Counted from the stretch's first letter, positions 1 to 9,578 are shown. The stretch is DNA of 64,000 nt from DAITBA01 sp036824005 (GCA_036824005.1 DAITBA010000009.1:1-64000), one strand, 5' to 3'. The notes: generated by a model from the letters alone, not told the origin. A program made the numbers and translations.

Positions 1-102
1 CGGATTCACCAGGAAACCGCCGCCTTCAACCTTCAACTACGAGCGGGACACCGCCTTGCGACATCCATGGACGTGATTTTTTCCTGCGTAAAACGAATCT
101 AG
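1..102 (+). other. Possible 3' end of an upstream gene (uncertain)
   Basis: Frame 1 is open from the window edge to a TAG at 100-102 (33 codons), and frame 2 is open to a TGA at 74-76. Either could be the tail of a gene lying upstream, presumably in the same polysaccharide cluster. Neither tail resembles a family I recognise, so the call rests only on an open frame at the edge. Bases 103-197 hold no gene that I can see. Confidence 0.2.
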
Positions 103-197
103 TAAGGACTATTCTCTGGCGTTGATCCGATAAGTGGCGCATCCCGGTCGGTGAGAGATCTCATCGCAACCATTCGTCATGGTTAGGGTGTCATTGA

Positions 198-827
198 ATG
201 ATTAAGTATTTCCTAGCGGCAGTTCGAAGACTCAGAACCATCATTACGGTTGTCAGGCATCGCACTATTCTCACATGTGGAACCGGATTGCACATTGGTC
301 GGAACGCCACGCTTTGGGCTCCCAGCAGGATCGTGATCGGAAATCATGTGTACATCGGCAAGGACGTCAACTTCGAATGCAATTGCGACATTGGTGACTA
401 CGTCTTAATTGCAAATCGCGTTGCGTTCTTAGGGCGCCACGATCACGACTTCCGTGCGGTAGGATTTCCGGTGAGGTACTCACCTTGGATTGGGAGCGAC
501 AGAATCCCGAGCCCGTGGCGCACCGAGGAGGTCAAAGTGGAAGCAGACGTGTGGATTGGTTACGGTGCGATAGTGCTCACAGGCGTCCGAGTTGGCCGAG
601 GCGCGATCGTTGCGGCCGGATCAGTAGTGACGAGAGATGTCTCACCGTATTCAATCGTCGCGGGCACGCCGGCCCGGGAAGTCGGCAAGCGGTTCGAAAA
701 CGCCGATGACATTGAACAGCACGAACGGGCGGTTCGGAACGGAACTTTCGCGTTTTCTGAACGAGGCTTTGACTTCTGCACGATTGCGCCCTCCCTTGAC
801 GATTCCGTGGACGTGAAGAAAGCATGA
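198..827 (+). CDS. Hexapeptide-repeat O-acetyltransferase (WcaF/LbH family)
   Basis: Probable acetyl-CoA-dependent O-acetyltransferase that decorates a sugar of a surface polysaccharide. The 209-residue protein shows left-handed beta-helix hexapeptide repeats, such as the stretch around VIGNHVYIGKDVNF and, later, VWIGYGAIVLTGVRVGRGAI. It ends with the typical PYSIVAGTPAREVGKRF segment of the WcaF/NodL/maltose-acetyltransferase group. The ATG at 198 opens the hydrophobic-basic N-terminus. The stop overlaps the next start (ATGA), so it is translationally coupled to the glycosyltransferase downstream. The acceptor sugar cannot be read from sequence. By eye, base composition is less GC-rich than the housekeeping genes further along, which fits an exchanged polysaccharide cluster. 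Confidence 0.85.
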   Translation: MIKYFLAAVRRLRTIITVVRHRTILTCGTGLHIGRNATLWAPSRIVIGNHVYIGKDVNFECNCDIGDYVLIANRVAFLGRHDHDFRAVGFPVRYSPWIGSDRIPSPWRTEEVKVEADVWIGYGAIVLTGVRVGRGAIVAAGSVVTRDVSPYSIVAGTPAREVGKRFENADDIEQHERAVRNGTFAFSERGFDFCTIAPSLDDSVDVKKA

Positions 828-1990
828 GTGATCGACCGAAAGTAACTGTTCTTCAACACCGATTGCTTCACTATCGAGTCGGGCTCTTCGAGCAAGTACA
901 TGCGGAGTGCGCCCGTCGCGGCATTGAGCTTCATCTGGTGCACGGACAAGCTTCCCCTCAAGAGGCACTGAAGAAAGACACAGGTGCCGTCGCATGGGCA
1001 CATCGAGTGAATAACCGGTTCATCAACATTGGTGGGCGCGATATTCTCTGGCAGCCATTCCCGAAGGATCTTCGAGATTCCGATCTCATCATTATCATGC
1101 AAGAGAACCGCATCCTCTCCAATTACCCTATCATGCTTAGGGGATGGCTCGGGAAGACCAAGGTCGCGTATTGGGGGCACGGTCGAAACTTTCAAAGTGA
1201 TGCGCCTGATGGGTTGCGCGAGCGTTGGAAGAGCGTACTGTTGGCCAAGGTGGACTGGTGGTTTGCGTACACAGGTCTTACTCGGAAGATTCTCGTAGAC
1301 CACGGCTATCCCGACGGGAAGATTACGTGCCTGAATAACGCTATTGACAACGACGCGTTTGTTGGAGACATGACCGAGGTCGGCCATGAAATGCTTGCGA
1401 AACTGGATGCTGAGGTGGCACTCGAGGCTGGCGCACCTCTCGGAATCTATTGTGGTTCTTTGTATCCGGACAAGAGGCTAGACTTGCTCGCTCACGCGGC
1501 GGAACTTATACACGCGGCAATTCCGTCTTTCCGCTTGGCCGTAATAGGAGATGGACCCAGCCGCCCAATGCTTGAAGGCATGCTGATGAAGCACAATTGG
1601 GCGCGGTGTGTGGGCGTGAAGAGGGGGATGGAGAAAGCGGCGTACTTCAAGCGTGCCAAGGTAGTCCTAAGCCCTGGGGCGGTGGGGCTTCATGTACTTG
1701 ATTCATTCTGTGCCGGCGTGCCGATGTTCACAACGGCGAACGCAAGGCACGGGCCGGAGATCGAATACCTTGAGCACGAGAAGAACGGCTTTGTTCTTGC
1801 GGACGAGCCGAAGGCATACGCAGAGGCCGTGATCGGCCTCTTGCAGAACGAGGCCCGGTACAAAGCCGTCAGTGCTGCGGCAAGAGTTGCGAGCCAGCGC
1901 TACACCCTTGATAACATGGCTTTTAATTTTGTAGAAGGAATTGAGGCTTGTCTAAGTTGGGGAAGGGCCGCAAGAACGGAGGAAATATAG
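824..1990 (+). CDS. Glycosyltransferase, GT4/group 1 type
   Basis: Probable cytoplasmic retaining glycosyltransferase of polysaccharide assembly, 388 residues. The C-terminal half has the GT-B nucleotide-sugar domain: GIYCGSLYPDKRLDLLAHAA, then AVIGDGPSRPMLEG, then an acidic HGPEIEYLEHEKNGF segment corresponding to the E-x7-E region of GT4 enzymes. The N-terminal half (KVTVLQHRLLHYRVGLFEQV) is the acceptor side. The start codon overlaps the acetyltransferase stop by 4 bp, so both are probably one transcript. Donor and acceptor are unknown. No signal peptide or membrane segment is seen. Confidence 0.85.
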   Translation: MSDRPKVTVLQHRLLHYRVGLFEQVHAECARRGIELHLVHGQASPQEALKKDTGAVAWAHRVNNRFINIGGRDILWQPFPKDLRDSDLIIIMQENRILSNYPIMLRGWLGKTKVAYWGHGRNFQSDAPDGLRERWKSVLLAKVDWWFAYTGLTRKILVDHGYPDGKITCLNNAIDNDAFVGDMTEVGHEMLAKLDAEVALEAGAPLGIYCGSLYPDKRLDLLAHAAELIHAAIPSFRLAVIGDGPSRPMLEGMLMKHNWARCVGVKRGMEKAAYFKRAKVVLSPGAVGLHVLDSFCAGVPMFTTANARHGPEIEYLEHEKNGFVLADEPKAYAEAVIGLLQNEARYKAVSAAARVASQRYTLDNMAFNFVEGIEACLSWGRAARTEEI

Positions 1991-2031
1991 CTGCCGCACT
2001 AACTGCGGCAGCGTATCGGCGTCGCCTGTTC

Positions 2032-3879
2032 TCAACCGAGCTTGTACGATCGGTTCAGCACGGCACGTTCCCATAGATATGGAACGAATCTCTTCCATGC
2101 CCTTTCAGCGAAAGCAAAGCGTGTCTTCTGGCCGCTTGTAATTGCCTCAATCTGCTTCTTCACCTTCGCGGAATCAATGAGCCGTGAGTTCTTGAAGTCC
2201 TCGGAATTCACGATGTCCAGGAAGTACTCTTTCATTTGCTTCTGCATCCAATCAACGATGGGGGAGTTGAATCCGATTTTGGTCTTTCGAGTGACGATTT
2301 CGTGTGGCATCAGATCACTGAGGGCATCGCGCACGATCCTCTTCGTGAACCCGCTACCGATCTTGCTTCGCATTGGCAGGGAGAACGCAAGGCTCACGAT
2401 TCTGTGATCCATGAACGGAGCCCTAATCTCGACGCCGTTGATCATCGAATAGTGATCATAATTGCGCAGCAAGGTGGGCAGAATCGTTTCGTGGGTGAGT
2501 ACATAAAGGTACTGATTGAACCTGTCCAGCATCTGAAAGTGCGGATGGGCAGCGTCGCGGGAGACATGATGCTTGCCGAGCACTCGTTTTGCCAGCTTGC
2601 GCAGAACGAAGTAGGCATACAGAACATGGTTGTTGCTGGGGACGTGGAACTGCGACGTGCCCGTTGGAAACATCTCGCGGTACAAAGTCGATATCTCGTC
2701 GAGGGCGATGTCACAATCTACCGAAGCCTCGAAGAGTTCCTTTGGATAACCAACGAATAGCTCATCGGCGCCGTGGCCGTCAAGAGTTACGACGACCCCG
2801 CCTTTCCTCATGTTCTCGTACAGCTGAATCATGGGGATCGGGCTGGTAACGTAGAGTTCCTCGAACTGATAGAAGTACCAGTCGAGTTTGTCGACGGACT
2901 TCATCGGATCGATTTCAACGAACGTGGCAGCCAAACCGTGCTTGTCGACTACCTTCTTCGCGAAGACCGTTTCGTCGAGTGGCGATCCGGGAAACGTGGC
3001 AATGAAGGCACGCTGCCAGTCCTCGGCGAGCCTCTCGCCAGGAACAGATTTGGCGATGTGAGCCATCGTAGAGGCAACGGCACTTGAATCGATTCCGCCA
3101 CTCAACGCAGTTCCAATCGGAACATCAGAGCGCATGCGGATGCGGCAAGCATCGATGAACAGCGCGCGAAACTGCTCCACTTGCTCCTCGTAACGTTGTG
3201 GGATCTCCACGAGGTGGTCGAGAGTATTCCAGTAACGGTGCAGAGTAAGCCGCTTATCCTTTACCGTGCCTGAGTGGCCGGCGGGAAATCGCTTGACTCC
3301 CTCCACCAGGCACTTGTCTGTGGTTTCGTAATCGAAAATATTGCCCTTCATCCACGCAAAATCCTGCGACGGCCGCACTTCGTCGAGGAGGGGGTAAATT
3401 GCTTTCATTTCGGACGCGAATACGAACCGGTCGCCAATGTGGGCGTAGAAGAGCGGTTTCTTGCCAAATCGGTCGCGTGAAATGAACAGGGACTTCGCCT
3501 CCGTATCCCAGATTGCAAATGCCCACATTCCGTTGAATTTCGCCGTGCATTCGGGGCCCCACTCGGCGTATGCGGCCAGAATGATTTCTGTGTCGGACCC
3601 GCCTCTGAACGAGTGCCCGCGCTTCTCAAGGTCGCTGCGGATTTCGATGAAGTTGTAGATCTCGCCATTGAAGGTGATCCAGTATCGGTCCTGCGCGTAT
3701 GACATGGGCTGCTTGCCGGTATCCGAGAGGTCGAGAATCGAGAGGCGCCTATGCCCCAAGGTGACATCGTTTGTATGCCACAGGCCATATCCATCTGGTC
3801 CACGGTGCGTGAGTGTGTTCAGGCACGCTTCTGCGTGTTTCTGTGGGATGAAACCAATGCAACCGAAGATTCCACACAT
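2032..3879 (-). CDS. asnB: Asparagine synthase (glutamine-hydrolysing) family protein
   Basis: ATP-dependent amidotransferase that moves ammonia from glutamine to a carboxylate, asparagine in the classic case. The 615-residue protein has both domains: an N-terminal Ntn glutaminase whose nucleophile is Cys2 (MCGIFGCIGF) with HRGPDGYG near residues 25-32, and a C-terminal synthetase with the ATP-pyrophosphatase loop SGGIDSS at 260-266. The ATG at 3879 is fixed by the need for Cys2. It is convergent with the polysaccharide genes. AsnB paralogues are common in exopolysaccharide and O-antigen clusters, where they may amidate sugar acids, so a role in polysaccharide modification is as likely as asparagine synthesis. 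Composition is lower in GC than the genome core. Confidence 0.9.
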   Translation of the reverse strand: MCGIFGCIGFIPQKHAEACLNTLTHRGPDGYGLWHTNDVTLGHRRLSILDLSDTGKQPMSYAQDRYWITFNGEIYNFIEIRSDLEKRGHSFRGGSDTEIILAAYAEWGPECTAKFNGMWAFAIWDTEAKSLFISRDRFGKKPLFYAHIGDRFVFASEMKAIYPLLDEVRPSQDFAWMKGNIFDYETTDKCLVEGVKRFPAGHSGTVKDKRLTLHRYWNTLDHLVEIPQRYEEQVEQFRALFIDACRIRMRSDVPIGTALSGGIDSSAVASTMAHIAKSVPGERLAEDWQRAFIATFPGSPLDETVFAKKVVDKHGLAATFVEIDPMKSVDKLDWYFYQFEELYVTSPIPMIQLYENMRKGGVVVTLDGHGADELFVGYPKELFEASVDCDIALDEISTLYREMFPTGTSQFHVPSNNHVLYAYFVLRKLAKRVLGKHHVSRDAAHPHFQMLDRFNQYLYVLTHETILPTLLRNYDHYSMINGVEIRAPFMDHRIVSLAFSLPMRSKIGSGFTKRIVRDALSDLMPHEIVTRKTKIGFNSPIVDWMQKQMKEYFLDIVNSEDFKNSRLIDSAKVKKQIEAITSGQKTRFAFAERAWKRFVPYLWERAVLNRSYKLG

Positions 3880-4470
3880 GGGGTTAAACCTTTCTTAGGG
3901 CGTGTCCGGCAACCTGGTCGCACGCATGCGGGGTGAGCCATTGCCCCGTTAATTGAGCGTCGCGGCATGCGAGAGAGCGCGCCGAAGCGCGCCTCACGTG
4001 GATATCAATGCACCTGAGCCGGCAAAGGTGCCACAGGTTTGGTATGCACCACCGAGTTGGGTGGCGGGATTGCACGCTACTATTCATTGCGTCTTACGTT
4101 GCAGTCACTTGGCACGTAGGTTGTCAGTGCCATGAGAATCGGGTATGGGCCCGGTTGCGCAAAGTGGCCGGCGCTAGAGGCCGGTCGGGATTGACCAAGC
4201 GATACTCAGTACCACGTGCCGGCGGGGCGCAACTCAGGCAGATTATCTCCGTGGAGCGGGTTGCCTCGTGTGAAGTATCGCATGGTCTGTAGGGCAACGA
4301 CCTGGCCGGGCGTGCCGGCGCTGACCACGATGGAGGCACTCGACTACTGGGACGCGATCGCGGTGTCGCGGCGCAGCGGCGGTTTACCTCGTATCATTCC
4401 GCTGTGGGCACTCCGACCAAACTCGGTGCCACTGGCGGGCGGAGGACCGGTGGCTCAACCGCCGGAATGC
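3880..4470. other. Intergenic stretch without a recognisable gene
   Basis: About 590 bp between asnB and the response-regulator gene. Several short open frames cross it on both strands, but none has a convincing ribosome site, family motif or neighbour logic. It marks the boundary between the lower-GC polysaccharide genes and the high-GC core. No terminal inverted repeats or transposase remnants were recognised. A sigma-54-like box at 4110-4124 lacks the -12 GC and has no gene downstream on its strand. Confidence 0.5.
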
Positions 4471-4920
4471 CTACGCGACGGTCGCCTCCACCGGCTCATT
4501 CAATGCCAGCCAGTAAAGCCCCAGCTGACCCACGGCATAGATAAACTTCTCGAAATCAACCGGTTTGCGGATGTAGCTGTTTGCGCCCAAGCGGTAAGCC
4601 TCGTAGATGTCTTGCTGCTCCTTGGACGTGGTCAGTACTACTACGGGCAGCAGGCCGGTGCGGGAGTCGGCGCGCACGCGGCGGAGGACCTCCAGACCGT
4701 CGATGCGCGGCAGCTTCAGATCGAGCAGTATCACCGCGGGCATCAGGCTCATGTCGCGGCCCGCGTAAGTGCCGCTGCCGAACAGGTAGTCGAGCGCTTC
4801 GACGCCGTCCCGAGCGACGATAACCTGATTGGCAATGCGGTTCTTGTTGAATGCGCGCAGGGTCAGGGCTTCGTCGTCAGGGTTGTCCTCGACCAGGAGT
4901 ATCGGTCGTTCGGTAGCCAT
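4471..4920 (-). CDS. Response regulator, single receiver domain (Rcp1-like)
   Basis: Stand-alone CheY-like receiver of 149 residues with no output domain. Acidic pair E11/D12 (LLVEDNPDDE), phospho-acceptor Asp67 in ILLDLKLPRIDG, T97/T98 and Lys119 in SYIRKPVD are all present. The extended beta4-alpha4 region is typical of the Rcp1 group that partners phytochrome-like and PAS kinases. It starts 14 bp downstream of the kinase gene stop, so the two are one operon and a cognate pair. The ATG at 4920 gives the standard N-terminus (MATERPILLVEDN). Output probably passes by phosphotransfer or protein contact, and the target is unknown. Confidence 0.9.
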   Translation of the reverse strand: MATERPILLVEDNPDDEALTLRAFNKNRIANQVIVARDGVEALDYLFGSGTYAGRDMSLMPAVILLDLKLPRIDGLEVLRRVRADSRTGLLPVVVLTTSKEQQDIYEAYRLGANSYIRKPVDFEKFIYAVGQLGLYWLALNEPVEATVA

Positions 4921-4934
4921 AGCTCAACGGTCCT

Positions 4935-7154
4935 CTACGAAAGGGTGAAGTAGAACGTCGCCCCCTGTTCCACGACGGATTCAGTCCAGATCTGACCGCC
5001 GTGGCGATGGATGATGCGACTGACGATCGCGAGCCCAATGCCGGTCCCGTCGAAGTCTGTGACACGATGCAGACGCTGGAAGGGGCTGAAGAGCTTTCCG
5101 GCATATCGCATGTCGAAGCCGGCGCCGTCGTCACGTACAAAATACACTGTCTTTCCGTTGTTGGGCAATACGCCTAGCTCGATACGTGCGCGGCGGTGTT
5201 TAGCGGTGAATTTCCAGGCGTTGCGCAGCAGATTGTCGATGGCGATGCGAATCAGCGCGGCGTCGCCGTTGATGACGAGATCAGGCATAACGAACGTTTC
5301 GACCTGGCGCGAGGGCTGTGCCTGATGTAGTTCGGCGAGAACGTCCTCTGCCAGCGCCGAGAGGTCGACACGTTCGCGCCTCATCTCGTCCCGCGTGACG
5401 CGAGATAGGGCAAGCAGATCGTCGATCAGGCGCTGCATTCGCTGTGTCCCCGCGCGAATGCGCTGAAGGTAGTCGCGTCCACGCTCGTCCACCCGGTCAC
5501 GGTAGTCCTCCTCGAACATGCGCGAAAAGCCATCGATGCCGCGTAGCGGTGCCGTGAGGTCGTGGGAGACGGAATAGCTGAAGGACTCGAGTTCCCGATT
5601 TGCCACTTCCAGCTCCGCCGTACGTTCGGCAACGCGTTGTTCCAGTTGTTCATTGAGCGTGCGCACCGCATCCTCGGCGCGCTTGCGGTCGGTGATATCG
5701 ATGGCGACTTCCACGAGGTGCGTCTTGCCTTCGAATTCGATACGGTTGGCGCTAATGAAATAGGGAACCCCCGCGCCCCCCTCGGTCGTCAAGTCCGCCT
5801 CGGCTTGGGCGTCGCCGTTTGCGAACGCGTCGCGAGCGGCCTGGCGTACCGCCTCCCGGCTGTGTTCGGCGAAGAGCTGTTCCGCCGTTATGCCTGTAAG
5901 CGCCTCGCTGGAACGGCCGCTGATTCGCTCCAGGTTTGCGTTCCAGCGTACCAGGCGGCCGTCCTGATCGAGCAGACAGAACAATCCGGGCAGGCTATTG
6001 ATCAGCGCGCCTGTGAAGTCTCGTTCGTGCTGCAGCGACTCGATGGCCTGTTTGCGGTCGCTGACGTCGGCATAGATCCATATGCTACCGTCGTGCGGGA
6101 AGCGTGAGTCGAGAGCGCGGCCGGTGACGAGCCCCCAGAACTGGCTGCCGTCCTTGCGTCGCAGTTCAGCCTCGACTGTAAAGTTCTCGCCCCTGCCGAG
6201 TGCGCGATAAGCGTCCGCGCCGATACGGTCGAACATCTCGCGCGTCCGATAGACGATCTCAGTGGTTTGACCGAGCATCTCACCTGCGTCATACCCGAAC
6301 AGTTCCTCGAAGCGACGATTGCAGTTCTGGATCACCCGCTGGCGCAGGTGCACGACACCCACCACGGCGTTGTCCAGCAGCGCCTGCTTCTCTGCAAGCA
6401 ACGCCTGCACGCTCGCCTGGGCGTGCTTCTGCGCTGTGATGTCAGAACACGTACCGGCAAAGCGTACGACCTTGCCTTCTTCGTTCCATACTGCTTGGCC
6501 GCGTGCGCGGAACCAACCGTAGTTGCCGTCCTTTCGTCGCAGCCGGTGCTCGCTGTCGAAGGGCGCGCGGTGCTTGAAGTGACGGGCCACCGCGGCGTCG
6601 ACTTGGGGCCTGTCCTCGGGGTGAAGGGCGTCAAGAATGCTGGTGCGCTCGTTGGGGAGTTCGTCACTGCGGTAGCCGAGCAAGTCCTTGAAACGCGGCG
6701 AGAGATAGTAGTGCCCGGCCGGAAGATCCCAGTCCCAGATACCGTCCGACGTCGCCCGGATGACCAAGGCGAGTCGTTCCTCGCTGTTACCAGACTCATC
6801 GATGGCGTGGCGCGACTCGGGCGTCGTGCCGGCGTGCTCGTTTCGAGGCAGGATGCAGCCGATGGCCATTTGTCCGTCGGGTGCGCTCGCTCGGCTGTCG
6901 GCGGATGCCGGGGGCGAAGCGTTCGGCGTCGAGGTGCGTTGGCACGACCAGTAGCCCAGGCAGCACGCGAGGGCGGACGAAAGCAAGGCACCAGTCGCGA
7001 TGCCGACGAGCAGTCCCGCGCCATGCATGCCGCTGGCGATCTCGTCCAGCGCCAGGCCAACGAGTAGTACGACGAACGCAGTGGCTGCCACGATCGCCGA
7101 GGATTGCGGATGTATGGCGCGGAGCAAGCGGGGTTCGTGCGGGTCATGGGACAT
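4935..7154 (-). CDS. Membrane-anchored multi-PAS sensor histidine kinase
   Basis: Sensor kinase of about 739 residues from the chosen ATG at 7154 (MSHDPHEPRLLRAIHPQSS). Two hydrophobic segments near the N-terminus (AIVAATAFVVLLVGLALDEI, then GLLVGIATGALLSSALACCL) anchor it in the inner membrane. Three to four PAS/PAC domains follow. Next come a HisKA domain with phospho-His in SYSVSHDLTAPLRG, and an HATPase_c domain with N-box DNLLRNAWKF, G1 DDGAGFD and G2 GTGIGLAIVSRI. The HisKA/HATPase end is of the phytochrome-kinase type, matching its Rcp-like regulator. An alternative ATG at 7250 has GGAAGGA just upstream but very short spacing. Starts further upstream would run into prmB. No cofactor-binding residue identifies the signal. 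Confidence 0.85.
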   Translation of the reverse strand: MSHDPHEPRLLRAIHPQSSAIVAATAFVVLLVGLALDEIASGMHGAGLLVGIATGALLSSALACCLGYWSCQRTSTPNASPPASADSRASAPDGQMAIGCILPRNEHAGTTPESRHAIDESGNSEERLALVIRATSDGIWDWDLPAGHYYLSPRFKDLLGYRSDELPNERTSILDALHPEDRPQVDAAVARHFKHRAPFDSEHRLRRKDGNYGWFRARGQAVWNEEGKVVRFAGTCSDITAQKHAQASVQALLAEKQALLDNAVVGVVHLRQRVIQNCNRRFEELFGYDAGEMLGQTTEIVYRTREMFDRIGADAYRALGRGENFTVEAELRRKDGSQFWGLVTGRALDSRFPHDGSIWIYADVSDRKQAIESLQHERDFTGALINSLPGLFCLLDQDGRLVRWNANLERISGRSSEALTGITAEQLFAEHSREAVRQAARDAFANGDAQAEADLTTEGGAGVPYFISANRIEFEGKTHLVEVAIDITDRKRAEDAVRTLNEQLEQRVAERTAELEVANRELESFSYSVSHDLTAPLRGIDGFSRMFEEDYRDRVDERGRDYLQRIRAGTQRMQRLIDDLLALSRVTRDEMRRERVDLSALAEDVLAELHQAQPSRQVETFVMPDLVINGDAALIRIAIDNLLRNAWKFTAKHRRARIELGVLPNNGKTVYFVRDDGAGFDMRYAGKLFSPFQRLHRVTDFDGTGIGLAIVSRIIHRHGGQIWTESVVEQGATFYFTLS

Positions 7155-7345
7155 TGCAGTCGTCTCTGCCTCGCGCGCCGACACCGATCCGCCGCCCGAG
7201 ACCCTGGCCTCGGCGGATAGCCTCCTCTGCGGTGTTGGTCCTTTCTGCATCGTCCTTCCAAGACAGCGTTGGGGCACGGCGGCGCGGCGACACAGCCAGG
7301 GCAGCGCTAGTGCGTTGCGTGCACCGCGACGGAAGGTGGGTATCG

Positions 7346-8278
7346 CTAACGGTCCGAGTGGGCCGAGAGCTGTTCGCGTTCGAGAATGAAGATCATGTCG
7401 TCGCCGCTGGGTACGCTCACCCACGTGAAGTCAAGGTGCGGAAACGCCGCCTCGACGATCGCCCGGTTATGCCCTGCTTCTACGGCAATAATTCCATTGG
7501 GCTTTAATCGGGACGCGGCCGAATCGAGGATCCGGCGGATGACGTCCAGACCGTCCTTGCCGGCGGCCAGGGCCATGAGCGGCTCGTGCCGGTACTCTGC
7601 CGGCAGAGCGGCCATGGCCGCGGCCGTCACGTAAGGGGGATTACTGACGATCAGATCGTAGCGGCGCTCACCCAGGGCCTCGTACAGATCCGAGCGGACG
7701 AGTCGCACACGCTCGCTCAGGCCATAGTCGGCAATGTTGCGCTGCGCAACCTCGATAGCGTCGGGGGAGAGATCGACGGCATCGATAAGCGCGGCGGGAA
7801 ATGCGTGCGCCATGAGGATCGCCAGGCAGCCTGAGCCGGTGCATAAATCCAGGGCATCGCCGACCGATTCCGGTGCGACCACCCATGGCCGGCAGGCGTC
7901 CTCGATGAGCTCGGCGAGATAGGAGCGGGGAATGATGACACGCTCATCGACATAAAAGCGGAAGTTACCCAGCCATGCCTCGTGAGTGATATAGGCGGCC
8001 GGAATGCGCGCCTCGACTCGGCTGGTGATGACTGCGAGAAGGGCATCGCATTCGGAGCGCAGGAGGCGCGCGTCGAGAAACGGTTCGAGCCGGTCCGCGG
8101 GCAGGTTAAGCGTGTGAAGGATGAGATAAGCGGCTTCGTCATAGGCGTCCTGAGTGCCATGGCCAAAGAACAGCTCGGCGCCGGTGAAGCGGGAAACGGC
8201 GTAGCGCAGCCAGTCACGTACTGTTTGCAGGCACGCGACATCGCCGTCCCTGGCGTGATCCGGCTGTTCGTTCGGCAT
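7346..8278 (-). CDS. prmB: 50S ribosomal protein L3 glutamine N5-methyltransferase
   Basis: SAM-dependent methyltransferase expected to methylate the glutamine of ribosomal protein L3. The SAM-binding motif DLCTGSGCLAI lies at about 144-154 and the glutamine-methylase motif NPPY at 213-216. The N-terminal helical domain is that of PrmB rather than PrmC. The ATG at 8278 gives 310 residues, close to the family length. A longer open frame upstream would overlap dapE and is unlikely. It lies 14 bp after dapE on the same strand, a common arrangement in betaproteobacteria. Confidence 0.9.
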   Translation of the reverse strand: MPNEQPDHARDGDVACLQTVRDWLRYAVSRFTGAELFFGHGTQDAYDEAAYLILHTLNLPADRLEPFLDARLLRSECDALLAVITSRVEARIPAAYITHEAWLGNFRFYVDERVIIPRSYLAELIEDACRPWVVAPESVGDALDLCTGSGCLAILMAHAFPAALIDAVDLSPDAIEVAQRNIADYGLSERVRLVRSDLYEALGERRYDLIVSNPPYVTAAAMAALPAEYRHEPLMALAAGKDGLDVIRRILDSAASRLKPNGIIAVEAGHNRAIVEAAFPHLDFTWVSVPSGDDMIFILEREQLSAHSDR

Positions 8279-8292
8279 CGGCGTGGCGCAGG

Positions 8293-9459
8293 CTATGGGG
8301 CGGCCGCGGGTGCAGTATCGTGGGGTTCGGACAGCAGGCGCACGAGACAATCTTCATAGACCCGGCTGAGCGGTTCCAGCGATGAGATGGCGATGCATTC
8401 ATTCACTTTGTGGATGGTCTCGTTCACCGGGCCAAACTCCACGACCTCGGGGCAGATTGCAGCGATGAAGCGTCCATCGGATGTGCCGCCGGAGGTGGAT
8501 AACTCGGGCGTGATTCCGGTCTCGCCGGCGATCGCTGCCGAGATTGCCTCCACGAGGCGTCCGCGGGGTGTCAGGTACGGATTTCCGGGTGGCGCCCATT
8601 GCAGCTCGTACTCGAGCTGATATCGGTCCAGGACGCCGTGCACTCGTGCTTTCAGGGCGGCCACGGCGCTGGTCGGGGCAAACCGGAAATTGAACAGAGT
8701 CTCGAGTGTGCCCGGTATGACGTTGGTTGCCCCCGTACCAGCGTGGATGTTGGAAACCTGCCAGCTCGTGGGCGGAAAGTACTCGTCGCCCTGGTCCCAG
8801 ATGGTCGCTGCCAGTTCCGCCAGTGCCGGCGCCGCAAGGTGAATCGGATTGCGGGCAAGCTGCGGATAGGCGACGTGTCCCTGCACGCCCTTGACCACGA
8901 GCCGTCCGGAAAGTGAGCCGCGGCGGCCGTTCTTGATCGTGTCGCCGAGCCGGCTCACCGACGTCGGCTCGCCGACGATGCAGAAGTCCATGGCCTCGCC
9001 GCGATCGCGCAGCAGGTCCACCACGCGCGTCGTGCCGTCGATGGCATCGCCTTCTTCGTCCGAAGTCAGCAATAGCGCGATGGACCCGCCGTGGTGCGGA
9101 TGTGTGGCGGCAAAGCGCTCCGTGGCGGTGACGAACGCGGCGACGGACGATTTCATGTCGGCCGCGCCCCGGCCATAAAGGATGCCGTCCCGGATCGTAG
9201 GCACGAAGGGATCGGTGCGCCACTCGGGCCTCGGGCCCGGTGGCACGACGTCCGTATGGCCGGCGAAGCACACGACTGGTGCCGTCTTTCCGCGGCGCGC
9301 CCAGAGGTTGGATACACCGCCCCGATCGGTCCGCTCGAGTACGAAACCCAGGGGGCGCAGACGGGCGCAGATCAGGTCCAGACATCCGGCGTCCTGCGGC
9401 GTGACCGAGGGCCGTGCGATCAGCTCACAGGCGAGGTCGAGGGTAGATTGCGGATCCAT
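8293..9459 (-). CDS. dapE: Succinyl-diaminopimelate desuccinylase
   Basis: Di-zinc M20-family hydrolase that cleaves N-succinyl-LL-2,6-diaminopimelate to succinate and LL-DAP in lysine and peptidoglycan synthesis. The protein has 388 residues. Metal ligands are His68 and Asp70 in CFAGHTDVVPPG, the bridging Asp101 in GRGAADMKSS, and Glu135/Glu136 in LLTSDEEGDAIDG. A histidine near the C-terminus (NETIHKVNE) completes the site. The ATG at 9459 fits the usual N-terminus. It shares the strand with dapD and dapC, so three succinylase-branch steps lie within 4.6 kb. Confidence 0.95.
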   Translation of the reverse strand: MDPQSTLDLACELIARPSVTPQDAGCLDLICARLRPLGFVLERTDRGGVSNLWARRGKTAPVVCFAGHTDVVPPGPRPEWRTDPFVPTIRDGILYGRGAADMKSSVAAFVTATERFAATHPHHGGSIALLLTSDEEGDAIDGTTRVVDLLRDRGEAMDFCIVGEPTSVSRLGDTIKNGRRGSLSGRLVVKGVQGHVAYPQLARNPIHLAAPALAELAATIWDQGDEYFPPTSWQVSNIHAGTGATNVIPGTLETLFNFRFAPTSAVAALKARVHGVLDRYQLEYELQWAPPGNPYLTPRGRLVEAISAAIAGETGITPELSTSGGTSDGRFIAAICPEVVEFGPVNETIHKVNECIAISSLEPLSRVYEDCLVRLLSEPHDTAPAAAP

Positions 9460-9578
9460 GGCGTGTTTTCGCGGGGCCGTGGGGCAACCCGGCAGTCATG
9501 ACGTGATGATACTACGCTGCGGCTGCGGCCGTGGGCCCTCGCCCCAAGGGCGTGCCTGATGCAACGCGTGCTGGCGGC

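Noticed and set aside
4110..4124. Sigma-54-like box TGGCACGTAGGTTGT
   Set aside because: The -12 GC is GT, a nearly invariant position, and no gene lies downstream on that strand.
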